From positions 1-20,088 of the IMG/VR virus record IMGVR_UViG_3300034198_001850: DNA of 20,088 nt; one strand, written 5' to 3'. The translations under genes were made by a program, and so were the position numbers. A model generated the notes under the pieces. That model ran no database searches and was not told the origin of the DNA. It saw only the letters and a list, made by a program, of their open reading frames with translations. This stretch comes from a virus. This document shows, one piece after another, positions 7,771 to 15,500 of the stretch. Position 1 is the first letter of the stretch. The number at the start of each line of letters is the position of its first letter.

Positions 7771-8276
7771 AATATCAAGTAATTGACAATTTTTTGTCAC
7801 CGGAATCACTGAAAAAACTTCAGGATGCCATGCTTGAGATTACCTGTACAAATCCTATCCCCTGGTTTTATAGCAGTAGCGTTGACTATATTGATCCTGC
7901 TAACGATTACCTAAATAATTTCCAGTTTACTCATACATTTTATATAAATGCTAGGCCATGTAGTGATAGATTTCATTTATTAGAAGAAATGCTGTTTAAA
8001 CTTAAACCGGCTGCGCTAATTAGAATCAAGGCTAATCTACAAACTGTTACTGAAAAAAGAATTACACATAAATTCCATGTGGATGTTGAAAATATAAAAT
8101 GTAAAACTGCAATATTTTATGTAAACTCTAATGACGGAGTCACTATATTTGAAGATGGAACAGAAATAAACAGCGTGGCCAACAGACTAGTTTGTTTTGA
8201 TTCTGATATTAAACACGTAGGTACCAGTTGTACTGATCAAAAAGTACGCTGTGTAATAAATTTAAATTATTTCTAA
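7752..8276 (+). CDS. 2-oxoglutarate/Fe(II)-dependent oxygenase, phage type (174 aa)
   Basis: This is a probable non-haem iron dioxygenase of the prolyl-4-hydroxylase-like double-stranded beta-helix group, which couples 2-oxoglutarate decarboxylation to substrate hydroxylation. The metal triad and co-substrate residue can be placed: H109-V-D111 in THKFHVDVENI, the distal H155 in SDIKHVG, and R166 in KVRCVINLNYF, 11 residues after the distal His as expected. The core strands AIFYVNSNDGVTIFEDG and NRLVCFDSD lie between. The N-terminus (YQVIDNFLSPESLKKLQDAM) is the typical lead-in. Length is normal for small phage versions. The start overlaps the gp15 gene by 19 bases, with AGGA only three bases upstream and GGGAG 16 bases upstream, so translation may depend on coupling. 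The substrate is unknown: a virion protein, a host protein or a nucleic acid base are all possible. Confidence 0.8.
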   Translation: METRTLKYQVIDNFLSPESLKKLQDAMLEITCTNPIPWFYSSSVDYIDPANDYLNNFQFTHTFYINARPCSDRFHLLEEMLFKLKPAALIRIKANLQTVTEKRITHKFHVDVENIKCKTAIFYVNSNDGVTIFEDGTEINSVANRLVCFDSDIKHVGTSCTDQKVRCVINLNYF

Positions 8277-8277
8277 T

Positions 8278-8718
8278 ATGGAAACATCAGAAAAAATCAT
8301 CTGTAGTGGAGCATTATTTTATGCTAAGTCTACAGGCAGGATTTTGTTGCTTCAAAAAGCCACAGGTAAACACGAAGGAACTTGGGGGCTAGTTGGCGGT
8401 ACTACAATTGAAGGTGAAACTCCCTGGCAGGGACTTCAGCGTGAAATAGTTGAAGAAATTGGTCATTGCCCTACAATAATTAAAACAATACCTCTTGAAA
8501 CATTTGTGTCAAATGATACTGTGTTTAATTTCCACACATACTTGTGTGTGATTGATGAAGAATTTGTACCTACTCTCAGTGATGAGCATAGTGCTTGGGC
8601 TTGGGCTATAATAGATAGAGCTCCAAAGCCCCTACATCAAGGGCTAAGGAATAGTTTCTCAAATAAAATTATTCGTACTAAACTTCAGACTGTGTTTGAT
8701 CTAATAGATTTAATATAA
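8278..8718 (+). CDS. Nudix hydrolase (146 aa)
   Basis: This is a pyrophosphohydrolase acting on nucleoside diphosphates linked to another group. A complete Nudix box is present: G41-x5-E47-x7-R55-E56-x2-E59-E60-x-G62, read from GGTTIEGETPWQGLQREI followed by VEEIGH. The upstream beta-strand ALFYAKSTGRILLLQKATG and the W-G-L-V-G entry to the box are typical. Length is normal for a single-domain enzyme. The ATG is one base after the oxygenase stop (TAATATG), with no separate ribosome site, so translation is probably coupled. Substrate (mutagenic dNTP, ADP-ribose, capped RNA, ppGpp) cannot be assigned from sequence. It is the last gene before the convergent block. Confidence 0.88.
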   Translation: METSEKIICSGALFYAKSTGRILLLQKATGKHEGTWGLVGGTTIEGETPWQGLQREIVEEIGHCPTIIKTIPLETFVSNDTVFNFHTYLCVIDEEFVPTLSDEHSAWAWAIIDRAPKPLHQGLRNSFSNKIIRTKLQTVFDLIDLI

Positions 8719-8738
8719 AAATTAGTTTTCTAATTTTT
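8717..8738. terminator. Bidirectional AT-rich inverted repeat between convergent genes
   Basis: A perfect 9-bp inverted repeat (AAAAATTAG, loop TTTT, CTAATTTTT) lies exactly where the Nudix gene and the four-cysteine gene meet. It overlaps the last bases of both stop regions and has T-runs on both strands. The stem has only one G-C pair, so it would be weak. Confidence 0.45.
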
Positions 8739-9051
8739 TAATATTAGGGTCTTGTATCGTAGCTGATACTTTAGTAGGTTCTTGATTAGCTACTGCTAGC
8801 AATACTTCTAAATTACTTTGGTTAGCTTTGACCATTTCATTTCTAAAACTCTCAACCGCGGCTCCTGCTTGACGTGACTGTTGTGCAGTTTCAATAGTTA
8901 GCACAGGCATCCATGCTATTGCACAACCCCATTCGTCTACATCTTTTCCTGTGTTAGGATTTTTACCTCTTACCTGTGTAAACCATGAGCATTTGAGCTC
9001 TATGCAGTCTTTTTTAATTAGTGGACAAAATTTTCCAGGTTTGATTTCCAT
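8722..9051 (-). CDS. Conserved-looking phage protein with four cysteines (109 aa), unknown function
   Basis: I do not recognise a characterised family, although the N-terminal half resembles small proteins I associate with aquatic phages. The four cysteines are C9, C16, C21 and C43 (spacing C-x6-C-x4-C-x21-C) in CPLIKKDCIELKCSWFTQV and DEWGCAIAWMPVL. This could bind zinc or an iron-sulphur cluster. The middle (about 50-85) reads TAQQSRQAGAAVESFRNEM and should be helical. The C-terminus is polar and ends KKLEN. AAGGAA lies about six bases before the ATG, and the start is 16 bases after the stop of the preceding small protein, so the two are probably co-transcribed from the late-like box at 9365-9372. 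No membrane segment or signal peptide is present. Confidence 0.65.
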   Translation of the reverse strand: MEIKPGKFCPLIKKDCIELKCSWFTQVRGKNPNTGKDVDEWGCAIAWMPVLTIETAQQSRQAGAAVESFRNEMVKANQSNLEVLLAVANQEPTKVSATIQDPNIKKLEN

Positions 9052-9067
9052 GCTTTTCCTTATCGAA

Positions 9068-9349
9068 TTAACTTCCCAATACTGGATTACCAGTTAGTGG
9101 CTGTTTATTTAAGTTTTCGACAACATCGTAATGTGCGAAAATGGCCACTGCCCAGTCGGGTAGTTGATTGATAGGTTCGTTAGCAGGTCTAATATCGTCT
9201 TCGCCTTCTTTAAATTCAATCCAACCTTTGTTGGTTGCAGAATTAAATTGGAGTGCGTGAACATTAGTAGGAGCTCCAGATACATCAACTTCTAGAGCAC
9301 TTCCATTCTTATATGCTAGTTTGTCTTCAATAATTATTGTATGTCTCAT
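9068..9349 (-). CDS. Small collar-associated protein, paralogue 1 (93 aa)
   Basis: Function is not established. It is paralogous to the 85-residue protein at 9915-10172: both start with a short strand and an AY motif (DKLAYKNGSALEVDV / DQTAYINNVPLVVEM), then VHALQF or IHALQF, then GWIEF, an acidic patch, RP, and LPDWA or LPSWA. Each copy lies immediately downstream of a collar-domain gene, which suggests a dedicated assembly partner (chaperone or adaptor) for that collar protein; this is inference from position. The C-terminus (DVVENLNKQPLTGNPVLGS) differs from the paralogue. AGGAA lies about six bases before the ATG, and an exact late-like TATAAATA lies 16 bases upstream. Confidence 0.65.
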   Translation of the reverse strand: MRHTIIIEDKLAYKNGSALEVDVSGAPTNVHALQFNSATNKGWIEFKEGEDDIRPANEPINQLPDWAVAIFAHYDVVENLNKQPLTGNPVLGS

Positions 9350-9364
9350 AATATTTCCTGTTGA

Positions 9365-9372
9365 TATTTATA
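9365..9372 (-). promoter_or_regulatory. T4-late-promoter-like box TATAAATA
   Basis: The minus strand reads TATAAATATCAACAGGAAAT and then reaches the ATG at 9349. This is an exact match to the T4 late consensus, followed by a ribosome site. It lies in the short gap after the collar protein stop at 9375 and would give the last two genes of the block their own late start. Confidence 0.6.
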
Positions 9373-9374
9373 TA

Positions 9375-9902
9375 TTAGTTTCTAGACGCTATAATAGTGT
9401 CTACATATTTAACTCTGAGGTCAAAAGTGCCACCGCTAAAGCTCAAACTTAATCCATGATTATGACTACCGCCGCCGCCCTGGCCTAGAATATTGCGGCC
9501 TGCGCCATAGTTAGGGTCGTTAGCTGAATAACCACCAGCGTCACTACCTACGCCGTGTGTTTGCCCGTTACTTTGTGTACCTGTTCTGTTATTATCGTCT
9601 ACTGGATAAGCAGAGCACCAATGTGCATGGCTAGGAATATTGTTAGTATCCAAAGTAGTTGAACCAGATCCTGGATTACTAACAGATCCTGACCAAGTTT
9701 GATTAGCCCAAACGGAACTGTAAGCCACACTGCCTCCATTACCCACACTGCCTGATACGATTCGCAATGCATGATCACCAAATGTGTTTACTTTAGACCA
9801 ATCACTAGTTGGAGCCGCTGTTTGTTGGAATACAATAGCAGTTCCGCTTGCAAATGCGTCTACTGGTACTCCGCCGATTGTTGAACTTTGTAGGGTTGCC
9901 AT
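9375..9902 (-). CDS. Collar-domain short-fibre protein, copy A (175 aa)
   Basis: This is a probable receptor-binding or tail-tip protein of the phage collar family, related to the C-terminal part of short tail fibres. The N-terminal half has the family order: GTAIVFQQTAAPTSDWSK, FGDHALRIVSGSVGNGGS, then NNIPSHAH. Two His-x-His pairs (H92/H94 in IPSHAHW and H147/H149 in GSHNHG) are placed as in trimeric fibre proteins that coordinate metal along the trimer axis; T4 gp12 and gp37 are known cases. The stretch between the pairs (DDNNRTGTQSNGQTHG, DPNYGAGRNILG) is the part that differs most from copies B and C and is the likely binding surface. The ribosome site is modest (AAGAG). It is the third collar gene in the transcript. 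Confidence 0.78.
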   Translation of the reverse strand: MATLQSSTIGGVPVDAFASGTAIVFQQTAAPTSDWSKVNTFGDHALRIVSGSVGNGGSVAYSSVWANQTWSGSVSNPGSGSTTLDTNNIPSHAHWCSAYPVDDNNRTGTQSNGQTHGVGSDAGGYSANDPNYGAGRNILGQGGGGSHNHGLSLSFSGGTFDLRVKYVDTIIASRN

Positions 9903-9914
9903 GTTTAATCGCTC

Positions 9915-10172
9915 TTAGTTATATGTTTCGCCTGCTAGCTGTTTCCATTGATATCGTTTAATGATATCAGTTGCCCAGCTTGGCAGTTCTGTTATATTTA
10001 AATTATCTGGTCTCTGATAGTCGCTATTTTCGACAAATTCAATCCAGCCTATACTGCGGTCTGTATCAAACTGTAGAGCGTGTATGCCTGTAGGTACTTG
10101 AGACATCTCCACTACTAATGGAACATTATTAATATATGCTGTTTGATCGTTGACTAACACAGTAAATTTCAT
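9915..10172 (-). CDS. Small collar-associated protein, paralogue 2 (85 aa)
   Basis: Paralogue of the 93-residue protein at 9068-9349, with the shared core TAYINNVPLVVEM, IHALQF, SIGWIEF and LPSWATDI. Its acidic patch and C-terminus (KRYQWKQLAGETYN) differ, and it lacks the extra tail of the longer copy. It sits five bases after the stop of collar copy B and 12 bases before the start of copy A. No Shine-Dalgarno-like sequence is visible before its ATG (an A/T-only run), so its translation probably depends on ribosomes leaving copy B. A role as partner of the neighbouring collar protein is inferred from the repeated arrangement only. Confidence 0.65.
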   Translation of the reverse strand: MKFTVLVNDQTAYINNVPLVVEMSQVPTGIHALQFDTDRSIGWIEFVENSDYQRPDNLNITELPSWATDIIKRYQWKQLAGETYN

Positions 10173-10177
10173 TTTAA

Positions 10178-10702
10178 TTAATTTTTTGAAGCTATAATAC
10201 AGTCAACATATTGTACAGCAAGATTGACTGCGTTACCAGATAGTGATACACCGACTGACGGGTGACTATGACTGCCTCCCGATCCTGTCCCTAGTCCATA
10301 TCGTCCGTTACCGTAGTTAGGATCATTAGGTGTATAACCACCAGCGTCTGATACTACTCCGTGATTTTGGCCGTTGCCCGAACTACCTGAGAAATTGTAG
10401 TCGTCAATGTTGGATGCTGAGCACCAATGAGCGTGGCTGGGAATTTGATTAGTGGCCAGTGTCATTGCACCGATGTTAACCGTGCCAGACCCGCCTACTG
10501 CTTGTGAAGTAAAGCAACTACTAAATGCCACACTGCCGCCTGAACCCACTGTGCCATTAACCACACGCATGTGGTGATCGCTGTAACTAGCTGATTTTGT
10601 CCAACCTGTTGGAGCTGTTGACTGCCTAAATGCCATGGCAGTTCCCGAGGGCAACGCTATTACCTTTACGCTATTAACTGTTGATGCTTGTAACTGTGCC
10701 AT
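10178..10702 (-). CDS. Collar-domain short-fibre protein, copy B (174 aa)
   Basis: Second of three tandem collar-family paralogues. It shares with A and C the segments SGTAMAFRQSTAPTGWTK, HMRVVNGTVGSGGSVAF, NQIPSHAHW and VQYVDCIIASKN. His pairs are present in IPSHAHW and in GSHSHPS. The variable middle reads DDYNFSGSSGNGQNHG and DPNYGNGRYGLG. The N-terminus MAQLQASTVNSVKVIALPSG parallels MATLQSSTIGGVPVDAFASG in copy A, so A and B seem the closest pair. The start has a good ribosome site (AAGGAAAAAAC before the ATG). The downstream small gene follows within five bases. It probably forms a trimer at the tail or baseplate periphery and binds a host surface glycan, by analogy with the family. Confidence 0.78.
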   Translation of the reverse strand: MAQLQASTVNSVKVIALPSGTAMAFRQSTAPTGWTKSASYSDHHMRVVNGTVGSGGSVAFSSCFTSQAVGGSGTVNIGAMTLATNQIPSHAHWCSASNIDDYNFSGSSGNGQNHGVVSDAGGYTPNDPNYGNGRYGLGTGSGGSHSHPSVGVSLSGNAVNLAVQYVDCIIASKN

Positions 10703-10711
10703 GTTTTTTCC

Positions 10712-11239
10712 TTAGTTTAAGTAGGCAATAATATGGTCTACGTAGTTTACAGCTAGGTTGAATGAGTTGCCGCCAAAACTAGCACTGATCGAGCCGTGAT
10801 CGTGTGCGCCACTGCCACCTTGCGCTAACATGTAGCGGCCGTAACCGTAGTTAGGGTCATTTGATACATACGGTGGAGCATCAGACATTAGACCATACAT
10901 CTGGCCGTTACCGCCCGTACCTGTCCAATTGTTATCATCAGTCGGTGCTCCTGAATACCAATGTACGTGACTTGGAATTTGATTAGTTGCCAGTGTTGTA
11001 CTTTGTGTACTACCACTGATACTACCTGATACAGTGAACCCAGTGTATGCTGAAGTAAAAGCCACACTGCCGCCTGCGCCAACTGTTCCATTAACTACAC
11101 GAACAGCATGATTATCGTATGTAGTGTCTTTAGTCCAGCCAGTTGGAGAAGCTGTCTGGTTGAATAAGCAACGAGTATTAGACGGCCATGCTGTAATAGG
11201 ATTGCCGCCTGCTGTTGATCCAGTGACTAGTGATGCCAT
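10712..11239 (-). CDS. Collar-domain short-fibre protein, copy C (175 aa)
   Basis: Third paralogue and first of the three to be transcribed. Shared segments are NQTASPTGWTKDTTYDNHAV, RVVNGTVGAGGSVAF, NQIPSHVHW and VNYVDHIIAYLN. His pairs are in IPSHVHW and GAHDHGS. The middle differs most from the others: DDNNWTGTGGNGQMYGLM and APPYVSNDPNYGYGRYMLA, with more Trp, Tyr and Met. Unlike A and B it has no small partner gene after it; copy B follows directly after nine bases. Its ATG overlaps the stop of the S74 protein by one base (TAATG), with AAAGGTAAG upstream, so it may be translationally coupled to that chaperone-containing protein. Confidence 0.78.
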   Translation of the reverse strand: MASLVTGSTAGGNPITAWPSNTRCLFNQTASPTGWTKDTTYDNHAVRVVNGTVGAGGSVAFTSAYTGFTVSGSISGSTQSTTLATNQIPSHVHWYSGAPTDDNNWTGTGGNGQMYGLMSDAPPYVSNDPNYGYGRYMLAQGGSGAHDHGSISASFGGNSFNLAVNYVDHIIAYLN

Positions 11240-12132
11240 TATTTCTTACCTTTTAAAAAATCAAGTTCGGCTTTTAGTGCCTTAACGCTTTCAATTAAAA
11301 ATGCAGTAACTTTGGTATATTGGATACCGTATGGTTTGCCGTGTTCGTCTAGTGTGACTAGCTCGGGTGCTATCTTATAAACATCTTCAGCAATTAACCC
11401 AACTTCGCTTTGCTTGTGACCATCTTTACGATCATAGGTAACGCCCATCATGCTTAATACCTTGTCTAAAGGATTAACCAAAGGTTGTACATTTTCTTTA
11501 AATGCGATGCTAGATGTTTCAACTAGACCAACGGTGTAAATCGTACCGTTAACACCAACGCCGCCACCGATCAATACTGACTGGCCTGATGTTGCAAGAG
11601 TACCTTGTGTAATATCAGTAGTGACAAGTGTTGTAAAACGGCCGGTGGCTGCTGTTGTCGCACCAATACTAGTATTATTGATAGTACCAGCAACCGTAGC
11701 TGGAGCTATAGTCAAACCGCCAGTTGGACTAATTGTAACACTTGCACCACTTGGACTTAGTGTAACAGTTGAACTAGCTGTTAGTGTTGTAGCACTTACT
11801 GGTCCACCTGAACCTAAAACCACTGCATAAGTATTGCCGTCTGATGCTAGGATCGTAGTATTACCAGAACCTAAAACATAAGTGTTACTCGATCCAGTTT
11901 GTCCAGGACCTTTAAAGTATTGACCCGCTGTGGGAGTAACTAATGAAACGCTACCGGAAGTATTGTTCCAGAATGTTTGTGTAGTACCTAAATACAGTGT
12001 TGGATCCGGTAGTGTAATAGTATATCCGCCAACACCTGTAAATTCTGTAAATTGACCTGTGCCTGGTGCTGGAATTGTAGTTACTGTTCCAGTATTAATC
12101 GTTGACGTTACTACGGTATTATAACGAGCCAT
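11239..12132 (-). CDS. Fibre protein with C-terminal S74-type intramolecular chaperone/peptidase (297 aa)
   Basis: The last 91 residues form an S74-type intramolecular chaperone, a trimerising domain that helps a beta-rich fibre fold and then cuts itself off. The catalytic Ser-Lys pair fits S207 and K212 (SSIAFKENVQPL, Lys five after Ser, as in endosialidase-type domains). It is followed by LDKVLSMMGVTYDRK, SEVGLIAEDVYKIAPELV, YGIQYTKVTAFLIES and a helical C-terminus ALKAELDFLKGKK. The first 200 residues are a low-complexity beta-rich shaft with TLPDPTLYLGTTQTFWNNT, an SVTLSPSG-type repeat and INNTSIGATTAATGRFTTL, a common fibre unit. The shaft is short compared with large S74 spikes. GAGAG lies upstream of the ATG. 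It is transcribed before the three collar genes and may also help neighbours fold, but S74 domains usually act in cis. Confidence 0.85.
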   Translation of the reverse strand: MARYNTVVTSTINTGTVTTIPAPGTGQFTEFTGVGGYTITLPDPTLYLGTTQTFWNNTSGSVSLVTPTAGQYFKGPGQTGSSNTYVLGSGNTTILASDGNTYAVVLGSGGPVSATTLTASSTVTLSPSGASVTISPTGGLTIAPATVAGTINNTSIGATTAATGRFTTLVTTDITQGTLATSGQSVLIGGGVGVNGTIYTVGLVETSSIAFKENVQPLVNPLDKVLSMMGVTYDRKDGHKQSEVGLIAEDVYKIAPELVTLDEHGKPYGIQYTKVTAFLIESVKALKAELDFLKGKK

Positions 12133-12148
12133 ATTATTATCTCTCTAA

Positions 12149-12481
12149 TTATGATGTTGCAGTTTCAAAACCGTAGACTGTAGCGTTAATAGCACTACCG
12201 GCACTGGCTGTTCCTACTAGGCTGTAACCAGCTTGTAGTACTAGACCTGTACGTTCAAACACACCGTAACCTACGATAGTTGTTTGTGATTCGATAATTT
12301 CATTTGCACTCGGTGATGTTGTACTAGCCAATGCTAACGTCACTGTCTTTGATGTTGATGTAGTGTTTGTATAACTAACGTTACATACTGCGTAGTATCC
12401 GCTTGGAACTGTATATAGGGTAGTATTTCCTGTACCAAGCTGTATACCTACTCCGCCGTAATTTAATCTTCCTGTTGCCAT
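12149..12481 (-). CDS. Small beta-rich virion protein (110 aa)
   Basis: I cannot assign a characterised function. The sequence is Gly/Thr/Ser-rich with alternating hydrophobics: LNYGGVGIQLGTGNTTLYTV, SGYYAVCNVSYTNTT, TVTLALAST, then FERTGLVLQAGYSLVGTA and INATVYGFET. This suggests a small jelly-roll or beta-sandwich, like minor decorating proteins found next to fibre genes in aquatic T4-like phages. There is one cysteine and no signal peptide or membrane segment. GGAG lies about nine bases before the ATG. It follows the giant fibre gene by 19 bases and precedes the S74 protein by 16, so it belongs to the same transcript. It could be a fibre tip or an attachment protein for the giant fibre; the sequence does not decide. 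Confidence 0.6.
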   Translation of the reverse strand: MATGRLNYGGVGIQLGTGNTTLYTVPSGYYAVCNVSYTNTTSTSKTVTLALASTTSPSANEIIESQTTIVGYGVFERTGLVLQAGYSLVGTASAGSAINATVYGFETATS

Positions 12482-12500
12482 TTATGTTTCTCCAATTATT

Positions 12501-15500
12501 TTATTTCTGACCAAAATACCAAAGTGCTACTGGTGCTCCGTCGACGCCGCCGCCTCCTGGAGTAATACCAGCACCTCCACCACCTGCAAAATACATCTTT
12601 GATCCCACGTATATTTGCGTTCCGTTCGTATTACTTATCGTATTACCAGCTATATAAATCTGGCCTGCTGTAATGGTATTTACGTTTAACACGCTTTGTC
12701 CACCACCAATTTGGGCTGTAATATAGCTCTTAATAGCTTTTTGTGTTGGTAATATGTTGTCGCTGTTAGCAGTAAAGTAAGGATCTGTACTAAATTGTGT
12801 AATAGTAGCTGATCCAATACCCAATGTTACAGCACCGAGTGTCAACGATTGTAGTCCAGCTAGGTTAAATGCACTAGCATTTAATGTAGCAGTACCAGTT
12901 GACTGTTGAACTCCAAACAAATTACCAACGTTGAAGTTACCGTCTTGGTCAGTACTTGTAAAGAACACACGCCCGCCACCGTTTGGATATGTTTGGTTAG
13001 CCTGTATTGCTGTGGCCGCATTAACATAAGGATAGTTAGTTTGTGTTTGGTTTCCAGTACCGATATACAAGAAGTCATGTCCTGTTAGGCGAACCTGACT
13101 ATATTTTAACCTTGTAGTAATAAGTGTATTATGTGCTGGTGCTAGTAGTGTTGTCAATGCCGGATTAACTTGGAATTGTGCTGTGTAGTTACCAGCTGTG
13201 CCCAACTGATTAGTAATAGCCACTAGTTTATACCACTGACTTGTACCAGTAATTGTTGCAAACTGTACGTTTGCTCCAGCTTGTGGAATACTAAACAATC
13301 CAGACACATTAATATATGCTGAATTTTGATAAACATCTGAGAAACCGTCGCCTAGTGTAGTTGCTGTAGCAGTGGCATTATTAGTACCTCTGTTAATGAA
13401 ACTTGGATTACCTAGGGCGCCGTCACCCATGCGCACACGTAGCGCCGCAGTGTTTACACGATTTGGATCAATTTGTGTAGGTATAGGACCTGCACGATAT
13501 ACTGCCGTTGACGATGTACCTGTTGATAGTGTTACTGCTGTAGTGCTACCTGCTGATGCAGTAACACTGAACTGTGTGCTAGTTACAGATGAACCAATTA
13601 CATAGTAAGTTGTATTAGTAACTAGACCAACGCTATCTAATCCAGTAAATTCTATTGGTTGATTGTTAGCTAAACTCGTTGACAAGTTTGTAGTATCGTC
13701 TGCTGTGATCAAATTAGTTGATACAGTGGTAGCAGTTACGTTACCTTTTGGATATCCACTGCCTGGTTCAAGAACCCGTAGTTCGGTAACTATACCGCCG
13801 GCTGCCTTCATACGTCCCAAAGTAGTTGCGCCAGTTCTAATACTTGCGGCTATTGTTCCACTTGTAGCACTTACTCCAACAAACAATGGTTGCGCACCGA
13901 TCGTTGAACTTAGCACGTTACCAAATGTGATTGAAGTCCATGCTGAACTGCTTGGCATAGCTCTTACAGTCCAGTTAATACCATCTGGACTTGTAGCACA
14001 AACAGACGTACCACTTGCTATGGCAAAGAACAATCCTTGACCATATGTTAGTCCTGACCAAGTCAAACTAGAACTTAGAACGCTAGTAGTTGTTCCAGTA
14101 CTGTTTGGAACTGCTGTCCATCCAGCAACTGCTGGACTTGAAGTTCCGCCATTATTAATACTGTAGGCAAGTTTTCCGTCTGATCCTAATACAACAAAGC
14201 GTCCGTTACCGTAGGCAACTGCTATTGCACTAGTAAATCCTGAAGGTAAGTTAGCACCTTGTGTCCATGAAACTGCATTATTAGACCAGCTAGTAACTAG
14301 GCCGCCGTTATTAACAGCCATAAATGTTCCAGTGGTAGCACCAGTAGCACCATAACATATCGATGAATAGTAACCTGCGCTTAGTGCAGATATCGATCTT
14401 GAAATCCAGTTAGCTGAGTTTGTTGGACTTGAACTTGATGCCGCTGTTGCTGTGCCGCTTGCGCCACCTACTGCAACATAAAGTCCGTTGCCATAAGCAA
14501 CTGATCTTAGATTAAGCACCGCAATAGTTGTACCAGTGATAGCAGTCCACGCTGAATTTAAACCAGATGCTGTATTATAGGCAATCTGTGTACCTGTGCT
14601 AGCATTATTAGCTACTGCTAAAAATACCGCAGTAGTATCCAGAATAGTCACAGCCGGTACTGCGGTATATCCGTACCCGTTTACAGTCAGTGCTATTGCA
14701 CTTACTCCACCGTTGGTAATAGTTGAACTTACTTGTGCTTGAGTAGCGATATAAGTTAATTTGGCTGTACCGTTAGTTACGTTAGTATAGGTTGTACTAG
14801 TATAATCAAATGCTGGAGTAACTGAAGCATCTGTTGTACCTGCTTGAGTTACTTGATAGATCCTTCCAGCAGTAGTTTGGATATATGCATTTAAACTAAC
14901 TGAAGTATTCAAAGCAAATGCTGACGGTGTTAATCCTTGTGGTTGATCGATAGTAATCTGTGGTGAGCCTGGATAGTTCCTACCCCACGCATTAACTGTC
15001 ACGCTGGTCAATGCACTAGTAACTGCTGTCACAGTCGGTGTACTTGAGTAACTGCTACCATTGATAGTCATTGTTACTGATTGAATTACACCATTTAGTA
15101 CGGTACATGTTGCAGTTGCTCCAGAACCACCGCCACCGGTAATTACAATAGTTGGGGCAGTGGTATAGTTGTAGCCACCGCTGACAACAGTAATACCTAC
15201 GATCTGGGTAGCACTTCCGCCAGTGCCAACTATTGCTGTAAGTACTGCGCCCTGTCCACCAAAACCACCTACTACTGCGGTTGCTCTTGCGTTTTGGCCG
15301 CCTCCATACACTAGACTTTGCCATGTTGTGCTTGCTGGTAATACTCCACCAGCTGACCATGTTTTACCATCTACTGAATAGCTAGTTGTAGTGCTACCAC
15401 TTGCAATAGCCGCATAACGTTGAGCTCCATAAGTTACTGCTGACCAAGTTGCTGTACCGATTAAGCTTCTAACCGTACCAGGATTATAACCTGGACTACT

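Noticed and set aside
7943-7950. Late-promoter-like TATAAATG on the plus strand
   Set aside because: It lies inside the oxygenase gene over 300 bases from the next start codon and lacks the final A of the consensus.
9375-11239. Diversity-generating retroelement acting on the collar proteins
   Set aside because: The three copies vary between the His pairs, but no reverse transcriptase or template repeat is in the window, and the divergence is spread over the whole gene as in ordinary paralogues.
13663-14040. Open frames antisense to the fibre genes (for example 125 codons here, 114 codons at 3323-3667, 79 codons at 15919-16158)
   Set aside because: They mirror the Thr/Ala/Val-rich codons of real genes on the other strand and have no ribosome sites or recognisable domains.
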